Assembly (NCBI GenBank): GCA_964475415.1
Contig: CAYYWZ010000035.1
Location: forward strand, 1-39,041
Reading direction: 5' to 3'
Length of the DNA: 39,041 nucleotides
Origin: CALCMJ01 sp964475415
GTDB lineage: Bacteria; Bacteroidota; Bacteroidia; Chitinophagales; Saprospiraceae
The notes below the pieces were generated by a model. That model worked only from the letters and a program-made list of their open reading frames with translations. It was not told the DNA's origin and searched no databases. The position numbers and the translations under genes are program-made. How positions within the stretch are numbered: position 1 is the stretch's first letter; each line of letters opens with the position of its first letter. Positions 1 through 8,519 of the stretch are shown piece after piece.

Positions 1-201
1 TACTTCATTTCATACCTTTCTGTGTAATTTTGTCCTTACTTCTGAATCTCCCTAAATAGATAAACATATAAAAGATATTAGAGATCATACTTACTGAATG
101 GATGAAAATCACTTACAAAAATCTATAACTTGTCAATGGTTTATACCATACACAAATAGAGGATAAGCAGCTAATAAAAATCTAAGTAATAAGATAAGTA
201 G

Positions 202-792
202 TTACTTTCTATAGGCCTGGTGATGCACAGTGAAAATCTTATCAAGATTCTCTTGATGTTTTGCATTAGATTCATCAAAGACAAGGTCATATTTGTCAGC
301 CTCTATTCGTTGTCTCAGCGCCTCGAAAAGAGACACGGCGCAAGCTACTGATATATTAAGACTCTCTACCATACCCATCTGAGGGATGATAAAGTTAGCA
401 TCAGCATGTTCTAATAATTGTTTACTTATACCAGCATGCTCATTGCCAAAAATAAGCGCACAAGAATCACTCAAATCTAAATCATAGAGTGAGCTAGATG
501 CTGTCGTTAAATGTGTAGAATATATCTTTTTATATTTTGCCCTAATTGCTTTTATGGCTGGTTCTATCTCTTCGAAATATTGAAAGCTTATCCATTTTTT
601 ACTGCCTGAAGAGCTTTTATCTCCAATGTATTTTTCCCTATTCTGGACTCTAGGATCAGTGTTTATAATATAGATTTCTCTTACGCCTACAGCATCACAC
701 GATCTAGCTACTGCTCCTATATTATGCGGATCATGTACGTTTTCTAAGACAACGGTTAGATCGTTTTGACTAGTTGCAGCTAGATGTTGCAA
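202..792 (-). CDS. trmH: TrmH-family tRNA 2'-O-ribose methyltransferase (SPOUT)
   Basis: Predicted cytoplasmic SAM-dependent 2'-O-methyltransferase, most like TrmH, which methylates G18 of tRNA. All three SPOUT motifs are visible: NIGAVARSCDAVG near the N-terminus, ALIFGNEHAGIS in the middle, and MVESLNISVACAVSLFEALR near the C-terminus, which form the SAM-binding trefoil knot. The E. coli protein carries the matching DLTV...HKPHNVSAIIRTADAVG block. It is shorter at the C-terminus than the E. coli enzyme. It is the last gene of a minus-strand run, starting 45 bases after the stop of the PBP1 lipoprotein in the same frame. The only usual start codon is TTG at 792, yet the codons upstream of it (S-L-T-E-E-R-L-H-K-L) look like the family's N-terminal helix, so the true start is uncertain. 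The family call is firm; the exact target nucleotide is inferred. Confidence 0.88.
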   Translation of the reverse strand: MQHLAATSQNDLTVVLENVHDPHNIGAVARSCDAVGVREIYIINTDPRVQNREKYIGDKSSSGSKKWISFQYFEEIEPAIKAIRAKYKKIYSTHLTTASSSLYDLDLSDSCALIFGNEHAGISKQLLEHADANFIIPQMGMVESLNISVACAVSLFEALRQRIEADKYDLVFDESNAKHQENLDKIFTVHHQAYRK

Positions 793-837
793 CTTATGTA
801 ACCTCTCTTCCGTTAGCGATGATCTGTCGATGGTAAA

Positions 838-2241
838 TTATTTAGTACGATAGAATTTGTTGTTTTTAAATTCTAAGATTTCTAAGTGAACATTCTTAAA
901 ATAATTTATAGGCTCTATTTCGCTTCCTCGAGCAGGACGTTTTTTCGAAGGTACTTTTTCTATATCATATGCGGTCTGCAGGTATCCATCATCATCAGTA
1001 GATACATAGAACTGGAAATCCTTACCGTACTTCTGTAGACTCTTTCCTATAAACCTGATCATATCATAACCTTCGAATGCTTCCTCTGTAGGTAAGGCAT
1101 TATAGGTATAGAAATACTGACGCTTAAAATCTTTGACACGAATATCTGTAGGATCTACATAATGAGATCTTACTACCCTCATATTTAGATTTCTATACTG
1201 CTCAAAAGTAATGATATCTGAGTCCATAGCTAGAGGCATCGTGTAGGCAACTACACTAGTCATTCCTTTCTCCACATTCAGTCTCCTAAGTCCGTTATAT
1301 AAAAATTTCTCATCAGATGATCTGTAGTTAGGAAAGATAAATACTGTTGTCTTATCCAAATGGAAAATTTCATCATAAGCTGTCTCTCCATTCAATAAAG
1401 AATCCTCTTCAACAAGGAACTCCAAAAGAGGTTCAGCATTAGCCCCATTTATTTCTCTATTATATTTTTGGAAATACTTAAATCTATTGACATCCTTAGA
1501 ATTGCCTTTTCTTCCCACTAGATAGACCTGGTCAGCTTCAAAATTTCTTGAAGCATTTTCAGTCATCTTATAATAATGATCAAACAATGATGGCAGTAAT
1601 TGCAAGTAAGAATCATTATCCTTAATATCTGATGTCGTTTTCCATGGAGAGACAACTGTAATCTCATTCTTCTCACCATAGGCAGCAGTTGTTACCAAAT
1701 CAGAAGTTTTCTGCGGACCTATAATTACATCAGCATTTCTAGCCGATCGTTCTCTCAGTTTACTAGAGATATTTCCCTTGTCGGCCTCTTCTATATTGAC
1801 ATTAATATTTATACCATCTTGCTCTAACTTATCAAGACCTAATTTGACACCAGCATAATAATTAAGATACCTCGTAGCTCTCGAACTCTTATCTGTAAGG
1901 TCAGATCCTATCGCCTCCTTAGTATCCAGTGGTAAGAATATCGTGACATTATATTGGTCCTTCAGATCTGGAGCCATATCTTTCTTATCTACAACTTCTT
2001 CTTTCTCATTTCTTTTACTTCTATCTAGTCTCTCTACATTTTGCCACTTAACGGTATCTACTTTTACTGCATCTCGATTACTTCTGTTCGCCCTAGTTTT
2101 GGTAGTGGATTTAGTTCTAGAAGAAGAACGTACCACTTCCTTCGTTCCCCCGCAGGAGACAAGAGAAAACATAACAAGTAGTGCAAATACGCTTAATTTA
2201 TTCCCACTCAATTGTAGCAGGCGGTTTAGTACTAATATCAT
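838..2241 (-). CDS. PBP1-fold periplasmic lipoprotein (ABC substrate-binding-like)
   Basis: Predicted lipoprotein with a type 1 periplasmic-binding fold, of the kind annotated in Bacteroidota as amino-acid ABC transporter substrate-binding-like. The N-terminus has a hydrophobic stretch ending in the lipobox LVSC followed by GG, then a basic Ser/Thr/Arg-rich linker, then a long alpha/beta region from about residue 95 to the end. The first part of that region (YNVTIFLPLD... RYLNYYAGVKLGLDKL... ADVIIGPQKTSDLV) resembles the first lobe of PBP1 proteins. No LysM repeats are seen, although relatives often carry them. An ATG at 2241 gives a 44-base overlap with the end of guaA. A TTG at 2211 gives a neater signal peptide and a shorter overlap, so either may be used. 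No transporter genes lie nearby, so a ligand cannot be named. A structural or sensory role is as likely as uptake. Confidence 0.72.
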   Translation of the reverse strand: MILVLNRLLQLSGNKLSVFALLVMFSLVSCGGTKEVVRSSSRTKSTTKTRANRSNRDAVKVDTVKWQNVERLDRSKRNEKEEVVDKKDMAPDLKDQYNVTIFLPLDTKEAIGSDLTDKSSRATRYLNYYAGVKLGLDKLEQDGININVNIEEADKGNISSKLRERSARNADVIIGPQKTSDLVTTAAYGEKNEITVVSPWKTTSDIKDNDSYLQLLPSLFDHYYKMTENASRNFEADQVYLVGRKGNSKDVNRFKYFQKYNREINGANAEPLLEFLVEEDSLLNGETAYDEIFHLDKTTVFIFPNYRSSDEKFLYNGLRRLNVEKGMTSVVAYTMPLAMDSDIITFEQYRNLNMRVVRSHYVDPTDIRVKDFKRQYFYTYNALPTEEAFEGYDMIRFIGKSLQKYGKDFQFYVSTDDDGYLQTAYDIEKVPSKKRPARGSEIEPINYFKNVHLEILEFKNNKFYRTK

Positions 2242-3733
2242 AGACTACTCTATTTATACCTTTAACGTTATTAATAATTTCATTGGATATATCTGCTAGG
2301 AGATCATGGGGTAATCTACTCCATTCTGCTGTCATACCATCAGTTGAATTGACCGATCTAAGTGCTATAGTGAATTCATAAGTTCTTTCGTCACCCATTA
2401 CACCAACGGACTGAACGGGTAATAAAATTGCCCCAGATTGCCAAACTTTACTATACCAGCCTGATTTTTTCAAGTTATTTATGAAAATAGCGTCGGCTTC
2501 TTGTGTTAATTTTATTTTATCTGCATCTATTGGACCTAATATTCTTATAGCCAATCCAGGTCCTGGGAATGGATGTCGTTGCAGTATATTATCAGGAATT
2601 TCTAACACTGCTCCCGCTTTCCTTACCTCATCCTTAAACAGCATTCTTAGCGGTTCTACGATTTTAAGATTTAACTTTTCTGGTAGACCACCTACATTGT
2701 GATGAGACTTAATGGTAACACTGGGACCATGAACACTTACGGATTCTATTACATCAGGATATATAGTGCCCTGACCTAACCACTTAATATTCGCAAACTT
2801 TTTCGCCTCTCTCTCAAAGACTTCGATAAAGACACGACCTATAGTTTTTCTCTTTTTCTCAGGATCAGACACGCCTTCTAATTCACTTAGAAACTCGTGA
2901 GAAGCGTCTACGCCTACAACATTGAGATTAAGCTGTTTGTAAGATTGTAATACCTCTGTAAACTCATCTTTCCTCAATAATCCATTGTCTAAGAATAGGC
3001 AGATAAGATTATCACCTATAGCTTCCTGAAGTAATCTGGCTCCTACTGTAGAATCTACGCCACCGGACAAGCCCATCAAAACACTATCGTCTCCTATCTT
3101 TTGTTTTAGATCTGTAATTGTAGATTGTACAAATGATTCTGATGACCAATCACATTGACATGAGGATATGTCTAAAAAGTTCTTCAGTATATCTTTCCCT
3201 TGTAAGCTATGTACAACTTCTGGGTGGAACTGAACACCAAAAACAGGATATTCCCAATCTGGATTACTAGATGTAAAAGCAGCTACAGGTATATCGTCTG
3301 TATCGCAAATAGCATTGAATATACTTGGTAGTTCCTTTATAGTATCACCATGCGACATCCATACTTGAGATTGTATATTTATTCCTTTTACTAGTGGATT
3401 AAGTTTATCTTTTACATTAAGCGTAGCTTTGCCATATTCTCTTTTATCTGATCTAGCTACATTTCCACCGTAATAATCTGCGATATATTGCGCGCCATAA
3501 CAAATCCCTAATACAGGTAGTTTACCCATAAAATGATCTAAGTTAGGCTTTAGTGCATTTTCGTCATTTACAGAAAAAGGGCTTCCAGAAAGTATAACAC
3601 CTCTTAGATCTGAAGTAAGCTCAAAGTCTTTGTTATAAGGAATAATTTCGGTATATACACACAGTTCTCTTAGTCTTCTCGCAATAAGTTGTGTATACTG
3701 AGATCCAAAATCAAGAATGATTATCTTTTCCAT
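2198..3733 (-). CDS. guaA: GMP synthase (glutamine-hydrolysing)
   Basis: Converts XMP to GMP using ATP and glutamine in the last step of guanine nucleotide synthesis; cytoplasmic, normally a dimer. The N-terminal class I glutamine amidotransferase domain has the nucleophile in LGICYGAQ (Cys78) and the partners in VQFHPEVVHS (His170, Glu172). The ATP-pyrophosphatase domain follows with the PP-loop LSGGVDST (residues 222-229). The C-terminal dimerisation domain contains QRHPFPGPGLAIRILG and ends in the usual KPPATIEWE. The 511-residue length matches the family. It sits 18 bases after nusB, and its 3' end overlaps the lipoprotein gene, so the three are probably cotranscribed. No internal damage is seen. 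Confidence 0.98.
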   Translation of the reverse strand: MEKIIILDFGSQYTQLIARRLRELCVYTEIIPYNKDFELTSDLRGVILSGSPFSVNDENALKPNLDHFMGKLPVLGICYGAQYIADYYGGNVARSDKREYGKATLNVKDKLNPLVKGINIQSQVWMSHGDTIKELPSIFNAICDTDDIPVAAFTSSNPDWEYPVFGVQFHPEVVHSLQGKDILKNFLDISSCQCDWSSESFVQSTITDLKQKIGDDSVLMGLSGGVDSTVGARLLQEAIGDNLICLFLDNGLLRKDEFTEVLQSYKQLNLNVVGVDASHEFLSELEGVSDPEKKRKTIGRVFIEVFEREAKKFANIKWLGQGTIYPDVIESVSVHGPSVTIKSHHNVGGLPEKLNLKIVEPLRMLFKDEVRKAGAVLEIPDNILQRHPFPGPGLAIRILGPIDADKIKLTQEADAIFINNLKKSGWYSKVWQSGAILLPVQSVGVMGDERTYEFTIALRSVNSTDGMTAEWSRLPHDLLADISNEIINNVKGINRVVYDISTKPPATIEWE

Positions 3734-3751
3734 AGCGCAAGATAAGAAATA

Positions 3752-4687
3752 CTATTCTTCTAGTCCTCTTCCTGATTTTTTTATTGCACCACTATCCGTA
3801 AGTTCTTTCATCAGGTTATCTAGAACACCATTTATAAAATCTTTACTCTTAGCAGTACTGTATAATTTAGCAATTTCTACGTACTCATTGAGCGTAACCT
3901 TGGTAGGTATAGAATCGAAATGTAGCATTTCACATAGAGCCATCTTCATAAGGATCATATCGATAATTGCTAGACGTTCATGATCCCAGTTCTTGAGTAC
4001 TGGCTTAATCATTTCTAGCAATTTCTTATTCTCTTTATGACAAGTTTGTAAAAGTGGTAATCCAAATTCCTTTATGGTCTCGTCATCAGGAACGAAAGAC
4101 ATGAAGTAGTTTGCATCCGCTTCAGGGTACGCTTTAAGAATCTTCTTTACTGTACCGACAATCAGAGACTTATCATCTATCCATACATTATAATTATCCT
4201 CCATAACATCATTAAAGAAATCATTCTTACGGCAAAGTCTATATAGTTCTAGGAGAATTTCTTGATCTTCCTTTTCTGTAGTTTCACTAAAAACATAGGT
4301 TTTATAAGCTTCTGATTTGGAGAAATCACTGTATATTTTCTTTATAAAGTCCTTATCTACTTTGGCTTCGAAATCGTATTTCTTAAATTTCTTTTGTAAG
4401 ATTTCATTTTTTTCTAAAGACTGGATGGTCTTATTTTTGAAAATTTTAGCGGAAAATGCTTTGTCTTCCTCAGATATGAGATGTTTAGATAATCTTTTCT
4501 TCTTATCTTCTACCGATAATTTTGTGATATTGATAATCACGTATAGATTAAAAAGAAATAACTCAAAACAAGCTGCTATGTTTTCCACATAGGTTTTCTT
4601 GGCACCTGAGTAGCTTAGTTTTTCATCTCTATCGAGAGCGAATAACAATTGCATTATCTTGACTCTTACACTTCTTCTACTGAGCAT
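3752..4687 (-). CDS. nusB: Transcription antitermination factor NusB (long Bacteroidota form)
   Basis: NusB binds boxA RNA together with ribosomal protein S10 (NusE) and helps RNA polymerase read through rRNA operons. The helical NusB domain is at the C-terminus, roughly residues 200-300. It includes KPVLKNWDHERLAIIDMILM and IPTKVTLNEYVEIAKLYST, followed by SKDFINGVLDNLM, which corresponds to the family's KGFVNGVLD block. The N-terminus begins MLSRRSVRVKIMQLLFAL, the usual start of NusB. The two parts are separated by about 150 residues of charged helical sequence; this extended 300-residue form is usual in Bacteroidota, whereas E. coli NusB is about 140. Guanine synthesis (guaA) follows directly. 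The gap of 88 bases before the preceding BT_3928-type gene may or may not contain its own promoter. Confidence 0.93.
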   Translation of the reverse strand: MLSRRSVRVKIMQLLFALDRDEKLSYSGAKKTYVENIAACFELFLFNLYVIINITKLSVEDKKKRLSKHLISEEDKAFSAKIFKNKTIQSLEKNEILQKKFKKYDFEAKVDKDFIKKIYSDFSKSEAYKTYVFSETTEKEDQEILLELYRLCRKNDFFNDVMEDNYNVWIDDKSLIVGTVKKILKAYPEADANYFMSFVPDDETIKEFGLPLLQTCHKENKKLLEMIKPVLKNWDHERLAIIDMILMKMALCEMLHFDSIPTKVTLNEYVEIAKLYSTAKSKDFINGVLDNLMKELTDSGAIKKSGRGLEE

Positions 4688-4775
4688 TCAATACTGTTAC
4701 GAATGTTTTAGAAATTATTATCTACAAAGAAAGCCAATTTCAGCAAAATCAATAACTCATTCCATTAAATATTTA

Positions 4776-6275
4776 CTAATTCAAGTAATTATTTTTTAAA
4801 AGCTCGTATGCTGGTAGTTTATTTATATGCCATTTGTTTAATATATTTCCGCCTTTCCACACCAAGGTTCCTGGATTAGACCTTACTATAGTTTTCAATA
4901 AAATGTCATCTGCTGTAAGAAAAATAGCATTCTGTAGACCGGCTTCCTTTGATAGAGCTGCAATTGCATCAGGATCAGCCCCTCCGATAGCTATCCTTGT
5001 TTTGATCCCATCGGCCTTGGCCTTATCCACCATAGGAGCAATTTTATTTCTATACTCATGTATAAAGTTAGGATCCCAGATATAATTGTAATAAGCTATT
5101 TCTTTATCTGTAATTTTATCAACTGATCTAACTATTTCAGTCATTTTCTGACCTTTATACACTATTTCTACGGTATCTAAGAGATAGCTTGTGTCTTTGA
5201 CCATCTTTTTTGCTTGCTTAAGCTCCACATATAACTTGTGGCTTACGATCATAAGAGATGGCTCTTGCTCTTCTAGTAACTCATCTGTTATATCATACTG
5301 ATCGATTAAATCTGTAAATTCCATCTCAGATATTTTGGTAGCTTTTACGGTTGGCTCTGTTTTTACCTGATCTATGATTTCCCACTCTGCTTTAGGATAG
5401 TTCTTGAACTGTGACATGTAGACATCATTAGATAGTTCTATTACCTTACCATCCTTTCTATTCTTAAGCTTCCATGCAACAATCTTCACATTAGACATAG
5501 CTTCTATTTCTAGGTTTCTCTGAGCTGCTACATCTGTTCCTATTGCGAAAGGCCTGAAATCAGTTCCAGGGATATCCCAGCTGAAGTTAGAAAAACAATA
5601 TATCAGTAATCCTATCGTAGATAAGCCTGTTATACCCCACTTTACCTTATTACTGAAGAGCTCGTGCATGCTTCCATGCTTACTAACGAATAAGAGAGCA
5701 GGAATCAATAGAAATACATCCTTAAGAAATGAAGTTTTAGGTACCAGTTTTATAAAGTCTCCAAAGCAACCACAGTCCGTCACCTTCATATTGTTAGCAT
5801 TATAACTTCCCCACTGACTGAACTGGAAAAAGTTCTTACCTTCTGGTACATAACCTGTTAGATAGGTAAATCCTGTCAAAAAGGTAAAGAAAGCAACCAA
5901 CAACAGAAAAGCCCAACTAGTCCATTTTCTCTTTAATCCTATGACGAGCATTATTCCTAAGACGATCTCAAATACTATCATAAAGACAGAAAATGCAATA
6001 GACTGATCTGATAATACAGGAAATAAAGGGGATAGAAAGGAAAACCATGTCCCTTCAAAAGTTGACTGAAATTCATCAAAATATTGTTCCATCTTGTAAG
6101 CTGTCCCTAAAGGATCTATAGCTTTTACCCATCCCGAAAATATAAATAGTATTCCACAGAAATTTTGCAAAAAGGAGACAAGTATATTTTTATGTGCTTT
6201 CAGCAAGAAAACCACAAGAAGTGTAGTAAGCGCTGCCATACTTCCGATCATTAGCAATAAGGTTGTCAAAGTCAT
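4776..6275 (-). CDS. BT_3928-type DoxX-family inner-membrane protein
   Basis: Integral membrane protein with about six hydrophobic helices in the first half (one at the very N-terminus, then helices near residues 30-52, 92-115, 120-142, 185-203 and 213-235), followed by a soluble half of about 250 residues. The membrane part resembles DoxX/MauE-type proteins, including the cysteine pair in VTDCGCFGDFIKLVP near residue 170. The soluble half has a thioredoxin-like look (RIAIGGADPDAIAALSKEAG), but no CxxC is seen there. It begins 6 bases after the end of the DUF1599 gene, a pairing conserved across Bacteroidota, often with tpiA nearby; tpiA is not here. Function is unknown. A redox role is only suggested by the cysteine pair. 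Confidence 0.8.
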   Translation of the reverse strand: MTLTTLLLMIGSMAALTTLLVVFLLKAHKNILVSFLQNFCGILFIFSGWVKAIDPLGTAYKMEQYFDEFQSTFEGTWFSFLSPLFPVLSDQSIAFSVFMIVFEIVLGIMLVIGLKRKWTSWAFLLLVAFFTFLTGFTYLTGYVPEGKNFFQFSQWGSYNANNMKVTDCGCFGDFIKLVPKTSFLKDVFLLIPALLFVSKHGSMHELFSNKVKWGITGLSTIGLLIYCFSNFSWDIPGTDFRPFAIGTDVAAQRNLEIEAMSNVKIVAWKLKNRKDGKVIELSNDVYMSQFKNYPKAEWEIIDQVKTEPTVKATKISEMEFTDLIDQYDITDELLEEQEPSLMIVSHKLYVELKQAKKMVKDTSYLLDTVEIVYKGQKMTEIVRSVDKITDKEIAYYNYIWDPNFIHEYRNKIAPMVDKAKADGIKTRIAIGGADPDAIAALSKEAGLQNAIFLTADDILLKTIVRSNPGTLVWKGGNILNKWHINKLPAYELLKNNYLN

Positions 6276-6281
6276 AACTTT

Positions 6282-6830
6282 CTATTTTTTGTGCTCTGAT
6301 AATTTTATTAATGCAAAAGCAGAATAATTCAATATATCTTGATAGTTAGCATCTAATCCTTCTGATATAAGCGTCTTACCATCATTTTCTTCTATCTGCT
6401 TAATTCGCAAGAGTTTCATAAGAATAAGATCTGTCATACTACTTACCCTCATATCTCTCCACGCCTCACCGTAATCATGGTTTTTCTTCATCATAAGTTC
6501 TTCGGTAAACTTAGCGTGATGGTCATATAATTTTATCGCTTCATCATGAGGTAATTCGAAATCTGACACACCTGACTTCAACTTTAATTGTATTAGTGCC
6601 ATGATCGAATAGTTAATAATGGCTACAAATTCTAATTCTATCGATTCGTTTACCTTCTGTTCACCTTTTTCCTCTATGCTTCTTATTCTAGAAGCTTTGA
6701 TAAATATCTGATCTGTCAAAGAAGAGGGTCTTAGTATCCTCCATGCTGTGCCATAATCTTTCGTTTTTTTAACGAAAATATCTCTAGCTTCTCTGCAGAC
6801 CGATTGATATTGCTTTAATGTTTCTGACAA
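6282..6830 (-). CDS. DUF1599 protein with internal duplication
   Basis: Small soluble protein of the DUF1599 family, described as a nucleotide-modification-associated domain; its reaction is not established. Two copies of the domain are visible. The first (about residues 18-84) contains KDYGTAWRILRPSSLTDQI and the second (about 108-178) contains HDYGEAWRDMRVSSMTDLI. Both continue with a R-I-(R/K)-x-I-E-E helix and end in a (I/L)NYS(I/A)xALI(Q/K)L helix. The start is TTG at 6830: a stop lies three codons upstream, and the next possible start would delete the first repeat. It leads a probable operon with the BT_3928-type gene 6 bases downstream. A -7-like element TATATTTG lies 18 bases upstream of the start codon. 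Confidence 0.88.
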   Translation of the reverse strand: MSETLKQYQSVCREARDIFVKKTKDYGTAWRILRPSSLTDQIFIKASRIRSIEEKGEQKVNESIELEFVAIINYSIMALIQLKLKSGVSDFELPHDEAIKLYDHHAKFTEELMMKKNHDYGEAWRDMRVSSMTDLILMKLLRIKQIEENDGKTLISEGLDANYQDILNYSAFALIKLSEHKK

Positions 6831-6847
6831 GTCGTATTAAATTTTTA

Positions 6848-6855
6848 CAAATATA
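6848..6855 (-). promoter_or_regulatory. Candidate Bacteroidota -7 element for the DUF1599 operon
   Basis: Read on the minus strand the sequence is TATATTTG, matching the primary sigma factor consensus TAnnTTTG of Bacteroidota. It lies 18 bases before the TTG start of the DUF1599 gene, giving a short leader of about ten bases. The -33 region is weak (GGTGTG rather than TTTG), so this is a motif-based guess. Confidence 0.4.
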
Positions 6856-6977
6856 AGATTGCTTTTGTTTTTCACACCTCTAAGATGAAATACTATATCC
6901 AGAATCTATATTAATAGCCGTATAATACATTTATAATAAAGTGTTAATGCTATTTTAGCGAAAATTCTCAAATAATT

Positions 6978-7850
6978 TTGACAGCAGCAGTTCTTCTTCT
7001 TATCAGTATAGTGCTAAATGTATGGCTTATCATTCTGTTTAAGTTATACGGCAAATTTCAGGTTAACAACTTGTATGCTATCGTTGTCAATTACTTTGTC
7101 TGCTTTATTACTGCTTGGTTTGTCATTGGAGAAAACCCTAGTTCTATAACAGTATATCAAGAACCTTGGTTTATACCTGCTATATTCTTAGGCTTTGTTT
7201 TCATTACGATATTTAACGTTGTAGCAATTGCAACTCAGAAAATAGGTATAGCTATAACTATAGTTTTTCAGAAAATGTCAATGATTTTTCCAGTCATTTT
7301 AGGCTTAGTTCTTTTTTCCGAAGTTCTTAACCTTATAAAGATCTTAGGAATTATCACAGCAATCGCTTCGGTTATCTTTCTTAATATGAATGAAGGATCA
7401 GAAACCAAAGCTACTAGAAAAGAATTTCTCTTACTTTCTATGCTGATATTATTCGGAAGTGGCATTATAGATGGCGGTCTGTTTTTGTTAGAAAAATATC
7501 AAATCGTAGAAAGTGCAGATATCAAGTTTGTAGCTAATCTATTTCTTAATGCAGGAGTAATAGGTCTAGTAGTCATTCTATATCATGTCATTAAGGGCAC
7601 GGCTAAAAGGTTTACTATAAAAGATCTTATAGGTGGAGTATTATTAGGTATTCCTAATTTTTTCACCATATACCTTATTCTTAAGATACTAAATATGGGC
7701 TGGGAAGGCTCTAAGTTTTTCCCACTTAACAATGTAGGAATCTTAGCCTTATCTGCTTTGTCAGGTTTTCTTATTTTTAAAGAAAAACTGAACAAATATA
7801 ATATCATAGGATTAGCACTCGCCTTTATTACTATCTTACTACTAAGATGA
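6978..7850 (+). CDS. EamA/DMT-superfamily permease
   Basis: Predicted inner-membrane transporter of the drug/metabolite superfamily. About ten hydrophobic helices in two halves are visible, and the 290-residue length is normal for EamA proteins. Helix four/five (GIAITIVFQKMSMIFPVILG) and the matching end of the second half (FLIFKEKLNKYNIIGLALAF) are typical of the two EamA repeats. The substrate cannot be told. The start used is TTG at 6978; no ATG is available before the first helix. A TAATTTTG string overlaps this TTG and would argue for a later start if it were the promoter. The stop overlaps the yigZ start by four bases (ATGA), implying translational coupling. Confidence 0.85.
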   Translation: MTAAVLLLISIVLNVWLIILFKLYGKFQVNNLYAIVVNYFVCFITAWFVIGENPSSITVYQEPWFIPAIFLGFVFITIFNVVAIATQKIGIAITIVFQKMSMIFPVILGLVLFSEVLNLIKILGIITAIASVIFLNMNEGSETKATRKEFLLLSMLILFGSGIIDGGLFLLEKYQIVESADIKFVANLFLNAGVIGLVVILYHVIKGTAKRFTIKDLIGGVLLGIPNFFTIYLILKILNMGWEGSKFFPLNNVGILALSALSGFLIFKEKLNKYNIIGLALAFITILLLR

Positions 7851-8503
7851 TTGTAAAAGATACATACCTAACAATAGAAGCATCTAGTCTAGGTGAATAC
7901 AAAGAAAAAGGAAGTAAATTCTTTGCCTATGCACATCCAGTTACAACTGAAGAAGATTGTAAAAAACTACTTGAAGCTATAAGTAAGGAACATCCTAAAT
8001 CCAGACACTGCTGTTATGCTTATAGACTAGGGATAACTGGAGAAGTCTATCGTATAAATGATGATGGCGAACCAAGTGGCACTGCTGGTAAACCTATCTA
8101 TGGACAGCTACTCAGCAATAATATTTCTGATGTCCTAGTCGCTGTGATTAGATACTTTGGTGGCACTAAGCTAGGTGTGCCTGGCCTGATCCACGCTTAT
8201 AAAAATAGTGCAGCAGATGCTATACATAATGCGACTATTATAGAAACTACAATTACAGTATTATATGAGATAAGATGTCATTATGAGTTAATGGGAAAAC
8301 TCTTAGAACATTGTAAAAAACTAAATCTTAATATAAAAGAAAAAGAATTCTTAGAAGATGTGAAACTAGTTATAGAACTCCCGCTTTCAATACACCAAGC
8401 TAAGATTACCAGACTTAAAGCACATCTGCTAGACAAAAGTATAGAAGAGATAGATGCCGAAACATCTATTCCTTCTTGCACTATATCTTTACTAGATCCT
8501 TAG
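7847..8503 (+). CDS. yigZ: YigZ/IMPACT-family protein
   Basis: Member of the UPF0029/IMPACT family, relatives of eukaryotic IMPACT and E. coli YigZ; the biochemical role in bacteria is poorly defined. The N-terminal IMPACT domain is clear: SKFFAYAHPV, HCCYAYRLG, then NDDGEPSGTAGKPIYGQL and VAVIRYFGGTKLGVPGLI (about residues 20-130). The C-terminal DUF1949-like ferredoxin-fold part follows, including TITVLYEIRCHYELMGKLLE. The 218-residue length is usual. It overlaps the upstream EamA gene by four bases, so the two are cotranscribed. Its end faces the BtuG-like gene on the other strand, with 16 bases between them and no visible terminator hairpin. Confidence 0.93.
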   Translation: MIVKDTYLTIEASSLGEYKEKGSKFFAYAHPVTTEEDCKKLLEAISKEHPKSRHCCYAYRLGITGEVYRINDDGEPSGTAGKPIYGQLLSNNISDVLVAVIRYFGGTKLGVPGLIHAYKNSAADAIHNATIIETTITVLYEIRCHYELMGKLLEHCKKLNLNIKEKEFLEDVKLVIELPLSIHQAKITRLKAHLLDKSIEEIDAETSIPSCTISLLDP

Positions 8504-8519
8504 ATCTTGATTTTATAAA

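Noticed and set aside
1943..2299. Plus-strand open frame of 118 codons opposite the lipoprotein and guaA genes
   Set aside because: It lies antisense across the junction of two well-supported genes, is rich in Ser/Leu as antisense frames of this genome are, and matches no family.
6973..6980. TAATTTTG as a promoter for the EamA gene
   Set aside because: It overlaps the TTG start codon; accepting it would require a start inside the first membrane helix.
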